The notes under the pieces: model-generated
Told to the model about the DNA's origin: nothing
The model's database searches: none
Seen by the model: only the letters and a program-made list of their open reading frames with translations
Position numbers and translations under genes: made by a program
Source of the DNA: Haemonchus contortus
Lineage: Eukaryota; Nematoda; Chromadorea; Rhabditida; Trichostrongylidae
Reading direction: 5' to 3'
NCBI GenBank assembly: GCA_000469685.2
Contig: LS997566.1
Coordinates: forward strand, 46,580,373-46,644,372
DNA: 64,000 nt
Shown: positions 13,423 through 26,400 of the stretch, one piece after another
Layout of the letters: each line of letters starts with the position of its first letter
How positions within the stretch are numbered: the stretch's first letter is position 1

Positions 13423-14475
13423 TTCAACGATGATGCCATTAGAATGCACTTTCAAGGATGACAAAAGTCGTACTTCTCAAATTAAATCCATTGATGCCAA
13501 TGAAGACGACCTGAAGCGTTTCCGTTTCACTGATGCCCGTGATGAAGTGTTTTTTGTGATTCAGCGAACTGATAAATTGGCTGTACTATTTATAATAGCA
13601 CATCCTTAATCAACATAGGACAGAAGTATGAAGCTCACAGGGTGGCGGGGGGGGGGGGGTAGATTTGTTAAAATACCCTAAAAATTGCTGAGTAACTCGA
13701 AAAAAGCTGAATGCACCGGCAGATAAGCTTAAGCTATAAGCAGCGCCTTGAAAATTCGTCCCGTCCGGTCCCGGGTTCCGGGAAAGGTTGACAACTTGTC
13801 GGGATCCTTTAATGCAAAGCCGGGAAAAGACCCTCGAGTCCTCGATTTTCTCGTAATTCCTCGGGTTTTTAGCACTGAAGAATAGCCTTTTATGGGAACT
13901 CGAACCCGGGCTATAATTCTCCTATAAGTTCCCCATGGAGACACAAAACAAAGCAGATAGCGAAAAATAAGAGATATAGTCGAATCCCGAAATAGTCAGG
14001 CTCTGAAAGACCCTGAGTGCTCTTGGTCTTTTTCTAGACCACTAAATCAGCAAAAAGACCAAAGAGATGAAAACACATTCTCAAAAAGCTCATTATTTTA
14101 TCGCCAATAGAAAGCCGCGCTTTTGCGATTTTTTTTGACAAATTTTTAAAATTTCGTCTTTTTATAACAACTCAATTGAGTACTTCCCTTCACTTTTCTC
14201 GAAACTGACCATGAATTCACGGCATCTAGCTTACAAAAACTATATCTAGTATACTATAAAATCAAATAAAAGTACAAATTTTATGAGCCAAAAATCGTAA
14301 TAAAAACATGTACGTAGAAGATTTGAACATTTGGGTCTAGTCCGAGAGATGGTTATTAGAAGAGCTCATACGCAACAAATTACTGGCTGTTAGGGAATGA
14401 AAAATCTGGTCGAGTAGGTTACCGATGTCCTAATTACATACTGCATAGGAAATGAGTTAGAGCTAATAGTCGAGG
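13423..14475. repeat. Repeat R1, copy a (two conserved blocks)
   Basis: Block 1 (13,423-13,626) and block 2 (14,371-14,475) match, in the same order and orientation, 15,941-16,140 and 17,011-17,116. Shared words include CGATGATGCCA, GTGTTTTTTGTG, TAATTACATACTGCATAGGA and GGCTGTTAG. The 745 bp between the blocks is less conserved. A dispersed element of at least 1.05 kb is inferred; its ends and class are unknown. Confidence 0.65.
13647..13659 (+). repeat. Poly-G tract (13 G)
   Basis: An uninterrupted run of G in otherwise mixed sequence, inside R1 copy a. Confidence 0.9.
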
Positions 14476-15447
14476 AATCGAGTTCTTGCAAAGTTCGTCA
14501 CACATTCCCTCGATATGCATTGATTTTGAGGGATTTCTTTCTGAATTCCGCGAGCTAATCATTTTTGTGAGGCTTTTGATAGATTTTTTTGCAAAATTCT
14601 AGATAGAAACAATTTTTCTCAAACTACCGGAAATAGACAACTTTTTCTCAAACTATTGGAAATTTGAGTCATTTCGATCCATGAATTTCTATAAGAAGCA
14701 TTACAATACAAATAAAAAATAAGTGTACAGAGAGACGATGAAAGTTTATTTCTGGAGATAACAAGCTCTGTTGAGTGTAATATCTAATGATAATAACCGA
14801 TAATATAAGGTTGCTCGAGAAGTATCCGCCAAGAATTCACATTAGTCCAGATTTTTCACGGATTTTTCTGAAACTTTTAATGAAAATACTACAAGACATT
14901 ATTCACTTGTGTGCGCATAATACATTGGTACATTTCATTTCTCTCAAAAGGATGATCACATCGAGCTTCATCTTCTACCGTTTTCGCCCATGGGGCGCAT
15001 TAACGAGGTCTGCATAGAACCGCTCAGAAGAGGCTTCAGGGACACACGCTTAATCCAAGTTCAAGTGAGACTCATCAGCGAAATGATCGGATTCGAACTT
15101 GTAAAGGAATACGTTCGAAGTTACGTGGCCACCTCTTCTTGCCTGCTTAACCACATAGTGACCGAACTACCATAGTACCCTAAACATAAAAAACCATAAG
15201 ATTCCGGAAATCCTCAAAGGGAGCTGGTCTCTTGCGTTATCCCACCAAGAACTTCCCGAACTTGTCATAGTTCATCAGGGGTATGTGCATGAAATGTGAT
15301 AAAAATAGACTTTCAATCGATCTACGTCAAACCCATTTTCAATTGCGACTTACAAAGAATCAATTATCGTTTGAGAACTCAAAACGTGTTTAACTTCGTG
15401 ATTCAAAGTAGAAATTGCGATGTCTAGACAATTGGATTATGGAAGAC
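14476..15447. other. No identified gene
   Basis: AT-rich. Two short plus-strand frames (14,787-15,017 and 14,990-15,175) have no supporting features. Confidence 0.5.
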
Positions 15448-15570
15448 GCCATGCATTTGACTTTCTTCCAAAATCGTAGTGACCTTCAAATGGGTATTTG
15501 GCCTATACAGTGACTTGTGCCTGGACGATGTATACGTCAGTGCTTTTCAGCCTGGATAGGTAACCATTTC
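15448..15570 (-). mobile_element. SINE relic (body fragment)
   Basis: Diverged minus-strand match to the SINE body only: an AAAATCGTAGTGAC block, GGCCTATACAGTGACTTGTG and CAGTGCTTTT. The tRNA-like head is missing or unrecognisable. Confidence 0.6.
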
Positions 15571-15940
15571 CCGATTATAAAAGTGTCTACAACTGAGTGT
15601 ACCCCTAATCCAAGCAGTTTGTGGACCCGAATCTGGAGGAGCATTATATTCCTGAAATCATAGTAGTAACTTACAACATACTGAGCTCGTTTTCATTCAA
15701 ATTATCGAAGATTATCCCAGAAGAAACACAAAGAGGTACAAACGGGTAGTGGACACTCCGATGAGCAATCGAAAAACAGCTTTGTTCGACCACTAGACAC
15801 ACACTAGACCCTGGCAACAGTGGAAATTGCCTCAGAGAGAATTGAAGCCCATGCCAGGTAAAAGCACCACGGGAACTTACTTTTTTGAGGTCTGTTCTCG
15901 CATCATTAGTCTTCAGTTAATGGCATAAGGCTCGTAGAGC

Positions 15941-17116
15941 ATCAGCGATGATGCCACTAACATGCCCTTATAATGCAATGAGGGTTGCACTTTTTAAAAT
16001 AAATCTATTGACGCCAATGAAGGAGACCTGGAGCTCTTTGGCCCCACAGATGTACATCATGACTCAATGTTTTTTGTGGTTTAGTGAACCAGCAAAATTG
16101 GATATACTTCATTAGCACATACTGAATCAACACAGGGTAAGACGGATCAAGAGGATTGAAATAGCAGTTTTGCGATTTTTTTTTTACTATTACAAGAAAG
16201 GTCAAGTAGATCAGAATCCTATGTAGGATGCAGGGCTATGTCAGAAGCACAGCTCTGGATTATGACAATTTCGATTTATTTTTTACAAGCTTGTGACAGC
16301 TTGTCATTTACGGCAATCTAGCGCTGAATGAAGAACCTTCATTTTTGGATTTTCTCTCAAATTACCAGGTTCTGACAAACTAATTGCCCGGACGTGCAGC
16401 CGATGCCATTCAACCCGTTGTAGGGAGGATGATGGTCGCAATTTCCCTAAATATACAAGTGCAGAAGGGAATCTGTAGTTCCAGGCTCCGTCCACGAAGA
16501 TCGGAGGCACCATTGCTTACGCCAAGGAATTGGAGATCAGGTGAGCCGTACACCTTTTGCAATATCGTGATGACCGTCGGACCAGGGCCATTACTGAATG
16601 GATCCCTCGAGACGCCGTCAAGCGAATACCAGGACGGCCGCCAACGCGAATGTCATACTTCTCAACGAAAGCTCTGAACGAAAGGAATGCTTTTTCCGGG
16701 TCCCTCAAGCGAGGATGGATCACTGGGCTACTCTGGCCCGCGACCGGGACGAATGGAGACAATACCGGCCTCCACCCGAGGTAATCGATAAGAAACGAGA
16801 CAACAGGTAATACAGGGGATAAAACAGCAATAAAAATGTAAATACAAGTAAACAGTGAAATAGCAGAAAAGCAGATGAAAGGTTCAGAAATTGAAAGTGT
16901 AAAATAGGGGTATGGATAAAATAAAATTACAAAATGCATGTACATAGGTCATTCGAACAGCATTCTAGTCAGGTCGTTACGGAAGGTAAGTAGTCATTAA
17001 AAGGGATAACATGCATCAAATTGCTGGCTGTTAGAGAATGAAAAATCTTATCGAGTCGATTACTGCTGTACTAATTACATACTGCATAGGAAATAAGTTA
17101 TGGCTAATGGTTGGGG
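15941..17116. repeat. Repeat R1, copy b, interrupted by a retrotransposon fragment
   Basis: Same two blocks as copy a (15,941-16,140 and 17,011-17,116). The interval between them is about 130 bp longer than in copy a and contains the RTE-like fragment at 16,440-16,810, which has probably replaced or entered the less conserved middle. Confidence 0.6.
16440..16810 (+). pseudogene. RTE-like retrotransposon, 3' end of reverse-transcriptase ORF
   Basis: Translation across frames gives the conserved C-terminal tail of nematode RTE-type polyproteins: KIGGTIAYAKELEIR, a stop where W is usual, then YRDDRRTRAITEWIPRDA, RIPGRPPTR, STKALNERN, and after a frameshift DHWATLARDRDEWRQY. At least one stop and one frameshift. 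The reverse-transcriptase core and endonuclease are absent, so this is a 5'-truncated copy. The 3' end is perhaps near 16,945. Confidence 0.85.
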
Positions 17117-17313
17117 AAAGGAGTACTTGCGAAGAATAATTGGTGGGATTTTTTCTGATTCCGATTAGCCTCGAAACTCTCTCAACGGTTTATTTTTGAT
17201 AAATTTTGAGACATCCTTTACAAGTTGAAAAGCGGAATTGCTCGAGGAAAGTAATGCGTCGTCCAAAAAGTAGTGAAAATAGAGGTTCTATAAAAGCACT
17301 ATGACAAAAATGA

Positions 17314-17661
17314 CATGGAAGGGGCATTTGGACGAGATTTCATTTTTTGCAATTGCGTGAAGAGCCGATTAATCGAGTAGAAGATGACCATGAAGATCTT
17401 CCACTATCGCCATGGGTCACGACTAGTTGTTGGAATTTCCAGGCGGTCTACTATTTTGAATGATGCAGCCTCTTCCACGCCCTTGGAACTCGTCCGCTTT
17501 TAGGTGTGGCGTACAGTCGGTACAATGTTCGAGCCTTTATTACACCCTATCTAGATGGGGGCCATAGAGTCATCGTAGGGGACATCTCAGAAACAATTTT
17601 TATCGTAAACTTAGCATTTAGGGAATGGTGGGCACTAAAGACTTTTCTTATCGATTTCTGA
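17314..17661 (+). pseudogene. 115-codon reading frame interrupted by one TGA
   Basis: One plus-strand frame stays open from 17,314 to the stop at 17,659-17,661 except for a single TGA at 17,461-17,463. Around the interruption the translation reads FQAVYYFE, stop, CSLFHALGTRPLLG, and later FITPYLDGGHRVIVGDIS. The composition is protein-like, but I do not recognise it and there is no good start context. It may be a decayed gene or transposon ORF. Recoding of TGA is possible but there is no evidence for it. The segment begins about 200 bp after the second copy of the R1 repeat, so it could belong to that element. Confidence 0.25.
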
Positions 17662-18819
17662 GGCTTTGGCCATTTCGACTCAGGGATCTCTAGGATAAGC
17701 TTCAATATGGACCACTATGGATAAACGTAATGATTATTATTCATAAGAAATAGCGATTGTGTAAGCAATAATAATCATCCGAACACTAAGATTAAATGTA
17801 AGTAGCAGTAGTTTTTCGAGCACAAATGAATCAAATGAATTGTAATAAAAAACAAGGTTTTATAGCTTCGATTAATTATACTCCTGCGCAGAGAATTTTC
17901 CGGACTTTGACCTCTTCAATAACTATTTTTTTAAAATTTAATAGACCTTGAAATAGCCACGGCCCCGAACGAGTCAAAAATGCACCCGATGCCGTCATTC
18001 GAACACCATCCTATCGTAAAACTTGGTAAATGCCAACATGTTTTGATTTCCTGGTTTCCCCTGGGATTAATCCAAAATTCCTTTTTGGGAAAGTTCGGAG
18101 AATAGCATCATTCTCCCCATTCTTACGAATTGTCTCGATTAATATCAGCCATAATACAATAACAAGATATGTATAGTATTTTAATCGGAAAATAGTAAAA
18201 ACTAGCTGAAAAACGAGAAACGTGGGATGGGAAAGCTGATTTGAATCACTAATTGTGGGTATGAACGCAAAAGGACATTCCCAGTCTGAATGACGTCAGA
18301 AGAGTGGCTCATATTCAAATGCGGAAATAGGAAAAATTGAATGGCTTGCTATAAATATGAGGGTCGTTCTTTGAAGTATACCGAGTGACTAAGTGAGTAC
18401 AATAAATAGTAATAGCATGAGAAAAGGGAAATCCCAACCAGAATTCCAGAGAGGCGTCGTTTTCAGGAAGTATGAACGATAAGTCAACGGGAAAGGTCGA
18501 GGACGAACTTAAAAAGATTAGAATTGTCTCGGTTGAAATGTAGCGAAAAGAAGTTTCATGCACCTCGTAATAGGATAATAAAGCAATGAGGGGCTATGGA
18601 TGGTGCCATGGAGACGTCCCTGTCCATGATAGCACTGACTGTTTGAACAAATAGCCCAAGTCCAGACGCTATTTTGAGCTACATAAGGGCAAAATATGAT
18701 CGAGGGAAGTAGGAAATGAAATCTCTATTACAATTTGGCTCTATGGAAGTAAGCTATGCTTGTAATTCCCTCATTTAATGTTAGACGGTCTAAATTCCAG
18801 AAGTTACCGCCCTTTCTCA
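17662..18819. other. No identified gene
   Basis: AT-rich; no splice-bounded frame, repeat or RNA gene was recognised. Confidence 0.5.
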
Positions 18820-19070
18820 GGATTCGCCATGCCTTCGACCCATTCCGGCATCGTGGTGGTGCTTGACTCTGCGTATGTGGCCTACGCAATGACAAACGGG
18901 GCCCACATGGCATACAATTCAGTACTTTTATCCTCCTAGACGAGACTGGGCTCTCTGGGCTCTATGGAGACTAAAATCCTGGAAAAGGAGGGTACAGAAC
19001 CGATACCCGGACGTCTATTCCATTGACCAAATCTATGTTAGGCCACCGTCTAACACCCCTACCACCCTAC
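18820..19070 (-). mobile_element. SINE relic
   Basis: Diverged minus-strand copy: matches to the family at GGCCTACGCAATGAC, CAGTACTTTTATCCTCCTAG and GGAATAGACGTCC-like head sequence. The A and B boxes are damaged. Confidence 0.55.
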
Positions 19071-19524
19071 TTCCTGTGAATCACAAATAGAAATCACAGA
19101 TCTTCTGGGAGAGTCCAATGGGTATATGGTAACTTGATGGTGACTTTGGTGACAATTTTATCATCCCATGCAAATTAAATGGATATTGGGCTACTGGTAC
19201 ATAATAATGGAAGTCAAGGAAGTGAATGATTCCCATCAAGGTGTGGAACTGTTCGAGCTGCGAGTAGCTCAAGCTTGGTCTGATGATTGCTGGCTATCGC
19301 TTTCAATTCGATAGTATAAAAGCTCAAACGAAACAGATAAAGCATGTAGGAAAAACATCGATTAGGGGGGCCAATGCCCGGTGCCGGATGAAGCTGGCCA
19401 AATTAAACACCAGAATGACAGCTGGGTAATTCGGACGCTCCATACGAAAGGACAGCGATTCTCATTGATTTGCTCAAAACCTTTCTTTATCTTTATACTT
19501 ACTGCATTTGATTTACTTCATTAG

Positions 19525-20273
19525 AGCAAACTGAAATGGACTCTTCATCATAATCCAAATTACTCCATAAGGCTTTATACAGGCATGATTGAGCCGGATT
19601 TTAGAGAGATGTGGACTGTGCAGTTGTCGAAAGGTCTGAGGCTTGATGGTGCCTGCATAGTAAGACGGGAGCAAAAATGGGACTGTCCCAGGTTGCTAGC
19701 ACTAACGAATCTATCTAGCAACATCACTAATTAGAATGAGGCGAGATTTTTCCTCCGTCCGAAAAAGGTATCAAAGGAGAAGATCGTCCCGTTGAGAAGG
19801 CTTCATCGATAAGGAACATCGTTTCAGTGGAATGAAAAAGAAACAGGCCGTTTTCTAATTAAAAATGCAGTAATTACCAACGTCCGGCTTATGCTGGGGA
19901 GTTCTTTCAACGGAATGGTTCAAAAGATTGCTTTTCTAATGCCTCTTGCAGAAACCGGGTTCAGAGTTAGTTGAGAATTGCTTCGACGGTCAGCAGGTGC
20001 ATGTGGGACCAAAGAGTTCACAACTGCTTGTTTCTGTCAGGGATCCTCATTTGGTTCTGGAGGATCTGATATGACCTCCAGTTTTTCCCACTGACTTCAT
20101 CAAAAAAGGAGAAAGATGGAAAAGGTCCTGATGCTGAGGAGCTTCGCTTGAGTTCTGAGAAGCATCACCAAATCGTACGATCCTGCGGATTCCACCCATC
20201 GCAGCAAAAGAGCAAGAATGAATTCTCTGATCCCAAATGCACCTGCGGGCTTCGTAGCCATTGTCTTAATCCA
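19525..20273 (+). CDS. Candidate 3' part of a plus-strand gene (unrecognised protein)
   Basis: Exon 19,525-19,659 (45 codons, TTCATTAG acceptor, GTAAGA donor) joins in phase 0 to exon 19,828-19,965 (46 codons, GTTTCAG acceptor, GTTAGT donor). Both have lengths divisible by three and stay open. Two phase-0 acceptors follow. One, CTGTCAG at 20,040, gives a 17-residue serine/glycine-rich end (GSSFGSGGSDMTSSFSH). The other, CTCCAG at 20,081, gives a 63-residue lysine/glutamate-rich end finishing PKCTCGLRSHCLNPFEL at TAA 20,271-20,273. AATAAA occurs at 20,480 and 20,492. Upstream exons are uncertain; 19,370-19,427 is a phase-compatible possibility. No family is recognised. Open frames of this size also occur by chance, so transcript evidence decides. 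Confidence 0.35.
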
Positions 20274-20479
20274 TTCGAGCTCTAAGCAACCCGCTTTCTG
20301 TAAGAACAGGGTCAAGAAAGCTAAAAGGACAAGAGGGAACATGCAAAGAATGAGTATCGATTGCTCCATCCCTCTACTGTAAGCCCGTAAGTATTCGTGT
20401 TCCCACAAATTTCAAGCCCTAAATAGTTAAGCAATGCACGTTTGTTGAGTAAATAGATGAAGAAATAAGTAATCAAGTA

Positions 20480-20497
20480 AATAAAAATGTAAATAAA
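20480..20497 (+). other. Two AATAAA polyadenylation signals
   Basis: AATAAA at 20,480-20,485 and 20,492-20,497, about 207-219 nt after the stop of the candidate plus-strand gene. The region is AT-rich, so chance occurrence is possible. Confidence 0.4.
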
Positions 20498-23400
20498 TAA
20501 TCATCATGGTGACTTCTTAACCTTGCTATCATTTCTAGTCTTCATGCACTGGCATTACAGACGCAAAAATCTTTTGAAACTGTTTATTCCTACTTTGTTA
20601 TATGAAGCATTCTTGCCCAAGTACCAGGTCCCCTTCGAGAAGCTGTGGTTATAATGTACCCCCACAGGAGGTGAGTTTAATTGTCAAAAAAATGGAATAA
20701 TTTCAATTAAAAAAGTGAGAGGAAGCTGCCTATTAAAAAGAAATGCGAGCTTAATGATATTGATAGCTTGTTTATTTACTCGAATATCCTCATAAAAATA
20801 TAGACAAACAGGAAGTAATGAGGATATAGATAGGCTAGATTAGTCTCCAGCTGTTTATAGCTATATAGTTACTAGTTAACTGAAATCTGACAATAAATAA
20901 ATTGAGCATTAATTTCGGAAGCCAGTGAAGCAGCTGATAGTACTGTATCGGGCTGTGCCTGACAGATGTGCGGCAGCGCTCAGGACCGCCTACATTTCAA
21001 AGTGAACCAGCATAGAATGGAGAAAGGTAAAGAAAAGGATACTGCAACTTTCAAGCTGTTTTACTTTCCTACTGTGCAATTATGGCTATTGTCAAAGGCA
21101 AACACACGAATTAGTAGTCTCAAGGATTCAACCATCTAAAAATCATAAAATACACCTTTCCATACCAGTAATTTGCTGGATAGAAACAAATTAATAGTAG
21201 AATGAATATGCGTTAATGGAAGAAATTGATGGTGACGTATAGGGTAAGGGTGTGGTGCAATTATTCAGTCAGGGTGAACCTGTTTGATGGGACCCACTGA
21301 TGAAAAAGGGGCGATTGAAAAGAGCAGGGGAAGCAATAGAGAGGGGTTATACAACTCAAACCTATGTAACAATTACAGCCCAACGAGTCCTCGGACCCGC
21401 GAATTTGATATCAATTCAAGTTACCAATAAAGGTCTACTGGAATGAAAACCCAGTTCATACTGGCTTTTTTACGATAAAATTCCTACATTTTTTTCACAT
21501 CTCAAGATCCTACTTTCCCTGGAGCGCTGGTAGCCCTACAGAACTCAAAAACCTCATTTTTTACCATTCTGAACGAATAGTTCTGCACTGGCATAATCAA
21601 AAAGCTGAAAAGCGGCGGGGGACCGATCAGGATCGATCCGCCTGCCCATCCACCGAAGGATAATTACAGGGCTGGCCTTCGACAGATGAGTTCTCAGAGG
21701 GTCAGTTCTAGTGAAAGAATTCTCCAAATCGACAAAGCAGTCTAATCTCTAACAGTCACTAAGCTGAAACCATCCATGGAAGTTAAAAGTAATCTATACA
21801 TCGATTAGATCTCAAAAAGCTTTGTATAAGCCGACACCCTCTCCAACGCTAAAAAATATTTCGGTTGACAGTCGAATACATGGCGCATACTGAGACAATT
21901 CGATATTGGTGTACAGTTTGCTTCTACATAGAACTGAATTAGGCAAATCATTTTTTCTTAGCCCTGGGGTTACTATAGAGAAGTTGACGCTATTCAGTAA
22001 ATGCACAAACCCCCTTCGAATAGTCTTTACAGGGAACGGACATTAACCTACCTTCGGAATTTCATTTTTCTCTGAAAATTAGTTGCAGGCAAAGCCATAA
22101 ATGAATTATGACTCACAATGGGTTTATCGGCTGAAATTTATTATCGACCATTATTGCTTTCGTTTCGTTTCGTAGGGGTAATCATTGAGTATCATGAATC
22201 ATCCACCTCTACCACAGCCAGTTATTAAAATACCTTTTTGTCGCCGTTATTGAAACGATGTGCTGCTGATGGTGGTCACAGTGAGAAAGGAAATCCAAAA
22301 AAACGCTTCTCAGTTCAAGGAAAAGTAAATTACAGAGTAAGACCATCATTTGTAACCAGACTGGGTTCCGACCTGAACGCAAAGTGGCTTCGTGACACCC
22401 AATCCTGAAGGTGGTTGCTAGGTTCAAAACAGGTTGGGAATTAATGGCATCAAGCAGGGAATTTATCAAAAAAAGGTTGTGGAGGAGTAAGTAAGGTTCA
22501 CTCTCGACTTTTTCTGGTTTTTTGGACCTTATGACCGATTTCCGAGATAAAATGATAAGAGAAAATGAGGATGATCTCACAGCAATCAGCGGAGCAAGCC
22601 GTATCGACTCATACCTTCCCGAGGGGCAGAGAATCGTATAGTGAAGTACGAAAAGGATAAGGTTTTGTGCTGGACAAAAAATTCATAAACTTCAAGGGTA
22701 CAGCTGTACTTGAGCTATTATGTACTCACCATTCACCCCTGCCCGTTCTCCACCCTCACCCTGCCTCCGCCTCCATGTCGACTCTTGGATACCAATGAAG
22801 AGGACCAAACTCGAGTGGAATGCTAATTAATGGTCACATTACTCGGAAGAAACGACGAAGTGCCCACCTTCGGTCAGTAATTAATTATATTGAATATAAA
22901 AGGAATAAAGTAAGCCAGTAGCGTGGGACGTCACTATTACTCATTTCAGCAGTGAGACTTACCCCATTGGTTATGATGCGCCCACGAATAACCTTTGATC
23001 AGAAGATATGAAAACTTCTAGATTGCGACGGAAAGGCTAAACAGTTCATTCCAAAAGGGTGGAGCTCATATACGATTTGTGAAAAATGTAAAGAGGTCAT
23101 ACTCCTAGTAGTTATTTATTTACTGATTTGTTTATTTATTTATTCATTCACCTAATGGGAGAGGTATTAACAAATGCTATTATCTGTGCAGATCTTAGAG
23201 CAAGAATTCTTGTAATGAATTATTACGAACGATATTATTATGATAAATTATTAAAATTATAAGGGGGGGGGACAAATCAAAGGTAGTTCAACTTCCGTTT
23301 CGCACGTGCCCTAGACCGAAGTCGAACTTTACAATACTCTCCCTCCGTGCGCTTCAGTAGGTTAAGACAGAAGAGAAACTTATGATAACTTTATATAACG

Positions 23401-26400
23401 ACTTATGATAGCTTATGATAACTTTATGTAATTTTTGATAATTTGTTGTAAGAGCACCACAGGCTTCGTTGTATTGAATCCCATTTTTCGAGCAAGTCTT
23501 CGTGAAGCAAAAATGTCAGGGCAAGTACTTGATAAAGCGCAGTTTAGGTAATTGTAGCCACCTACTTCGTAGTCGTTTTGTATGAAAGCTGCACTTTCAA
23601 AAACAAATATTGAGCTTCAAAAAATCTTAAGCTACTTAATCATATATTTATGATATTATGATAAAATAATATAGTAAATAATATATTGATTCGATATCGC
23701 TAATCACCATGCTACGTCGAAATCCGTTGGTCACCTTGAAAGTAAGTTTTGATGTTATCGTTGAGATATGCGGGCACGGAAAAGCCGGAAACTGGTTCAA
23801 TAAGCAATTAAACACGCATGAGCTACCACCTTTCACCAACAGCAAGCACTAGTAGATAAACATAGTTGTTTATCAGCAACAGAGGAAAATACGAATCGAA
23901 GGAAATGGGATGGGTTCAGTTTGATCGAGAAATAAGGTGTCGTCTTGGGATCACAAGACTTAATTCAAAAGATTGGGCCTTAAATGCGATTTGTAGATAT
24001 GCCAAACCAAAAATTTCGGCCCTATCCTAATGAAATTTTTGAAATTCAAGAAAATTTCGAGAAAAATTCCGGAAAAGAATCCTTGTTGAGTTCGATCCCA
24101 GCCAAGGTGAATGAGTAACTACAACGATCGAGGGCGAGTAGCTTATCGTCGATTCAATTGTGAAGCAATCCAAGTGGCCATGTCTGCCCTGCGTGTGTGA
24201 GTGTGTGCGTGTGAGATGAATGACATCGTTCGACTATTTTAGGACCCCTCCCAATGGCAACAAAATTTCGTCACTCTGTTTGATATGCAAGCTGCAAGCA
24301 TGCACCGTCAATGCATCTTCCACAGGAATTTCTCGTCCACAGGAATTCCTAATTCGCGAGAGGAATCAAGGAAATCTACGAAAAAGGAAAGCTCAGGAGA
24401 TATCGAGAAATTCAATGTAGTAGTTACCCAGAATGCTTTAAGATCCTCATTAACGAGTCAAGAAGAAGAAAAATTCTTAAAAGGATGTTCTATCAAAGTC
24501 AAATAGATCAGTTCGCAAAGTCATCGAATCTTGCGAGGCTGCGAGGCATTGATGAGCGTTCAAACACGTTCTCTCCTAGGAGAATTCCGCAAGATAACCA
24601 TGCCCCTACTATACCAAATCCTTATATATCTTAATAAACTCCTCTACAGAAGTCAACGGAAAGCATAAATCGTGGAAGGTGGCCTGAAACAGCCAGCAGG
24701 GTGAAGATTCGGATGGGACTATTGTCACAATCTGAAAATCTCAACCTTCGCTTTTTCATGGGGAGCCTTCTCTTACGCTGCAGTTCCGAAAAAATTCCAT
24801 CTGCAAGCAAGAACTTTCAGATATATACTGGTTAGTAATGGAGTAGTATCCAGTAGGACCAGAACCGCAGGAGCGCTCACCATATGCCCCCGAAACAAGA
24901 CTATGCCAGTCTATGTAGTTGCCTTCTATGGCTCTAGGAGCGGTTGGTTGGGGCCTCAGCAGGTCATCGTGCAGGCCAAGTCCAGTCAGACTTACAGAGA
25001 AAGTGGAATGCATGGCGTATACTCGAAATCACCCAGTTCTGAAAACGATATACCTTATCCTTCAACCGAAACATGAAGACCTATTGGCAGCGAGCACCAC
25101 TACTGGACTATGCATACGGAAACCACTCCCGCCCTCTTAGCCTATTGATAGGGATTACTCACAATCAGATTCCTATCAGTAGGCTAGGAGGGAGGGTAAG
25201 TTTCGACTCAACGCTTACGAATGGGTATCCCGTGATAAACAGAAATAGAGAGAATGCTTGGGATTTCAATGGAAAAAAACACCGTCGATAGCTGTTTAAG
25301 AAATTGTTAAGGAAGACCAACAAGCATTGGGGTTACCTATCAAGGATATATTATAAGAATGAACAACAAGGACCAAGCATATGGTTCCAAAGTGGGATAG
25401 GTGGTAGGTGGGAGGGGCATGAGTTGAAGTGGAAAATAAGAGTAGAAAAAAAACTTTGAAGAAGAAAGATAGGAACTGGACAAGGACTCGTTAGGTTCTT
25501 GAAAGGCACAAAAAAGAAGTACCCGAGGGTGTGGCGTGGGTGTGGCGAAGCAAAAGAGTGGGGGAGTGAGAAGGGAGGGATGAGGATGGTGTAGGTGAGT
25601 CCATGAAAAGCAGAGAAAGGTATACTTATGTCGGACAAGTTCAACAACAATTACTTCAACTTCGAGCACAATAAGACAGCTCTTTCCTCAAGAAAAGTAC
25701 ACCAGCCTTCTCACGTGAGTTATTTTGAGCTCCCCTCGAGTCCATATGATATCTTAGGATTCTCAACTAAAAACAGTTCCTCTCACAACTAAGAATCAAT
25801 TGGTATAAATCCCATCCATTTCAACCAGTCGGATTATCTGAGCGATTGGAATGGAATAAATGGAACCTACGTCTGTGAAGTCTCATAATAAACTCATAAT
25901 TGTTCAGATAGTAAAGAAGAGCAAGCTTTAGTGTAGAACACCGGAAATCCGCCTCCATCACGGTATTGTACGACCATTTATCACTCATTTTGCTTACGTA
26001 CCCTAACCCTGGCTCCATTTCCAAAAGTCGCAGCTAGCTCTCCTTGAAAGGAGCATAGGTACTCATCCCATATGTCCATGGAGAAAATCTGGTCCCAGAG
26101 AAACTGACCCGGTTCTACTTCGGGTCATTGGTGCTGAACATGGCATTTAGAGCTGTCTCAGCCGAATAAGACACCCTGCGACTGCCAAGTAAGACCAAAG
26201 TTGAACAAAGAGTAGTACACGGCTTCGACAAAGCAGTAGAGCTGGATGAGAGGGACCAAAATGCTTACTTTTTAGAGAAATTCAGGATTTGGGTTTTTTG
26301 TTCGAAATCCTCGCTACATGCATGGTTCTATTACATAAATACGACTACCAAAAATATAGGAAAGTCAAAGATCGTAGGTCTAAATTGAGGCGCGAATTTT

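Noticed and set aside
16517..16945. 142-codon minus-strand frame
   Set aside because: Antisense to the RTE reverse-transcriptase tail.
20100..20408. 102-codon minus-strand hydrophobic frame with signal-like start
   Set aside because: The plus strand has phase-compatible exons, a stop and AATAAA; the hydrophobic frame is the complement of its charged coding sequence. Not fully excluded.
25340..25669. 109- and 99-codon overlapping minus-strand frames
   Set aside because: They lie opposite a purine-rich tract that lacks stop codons on the complementary strand; translations are Pro/Ser/Leu-rich.
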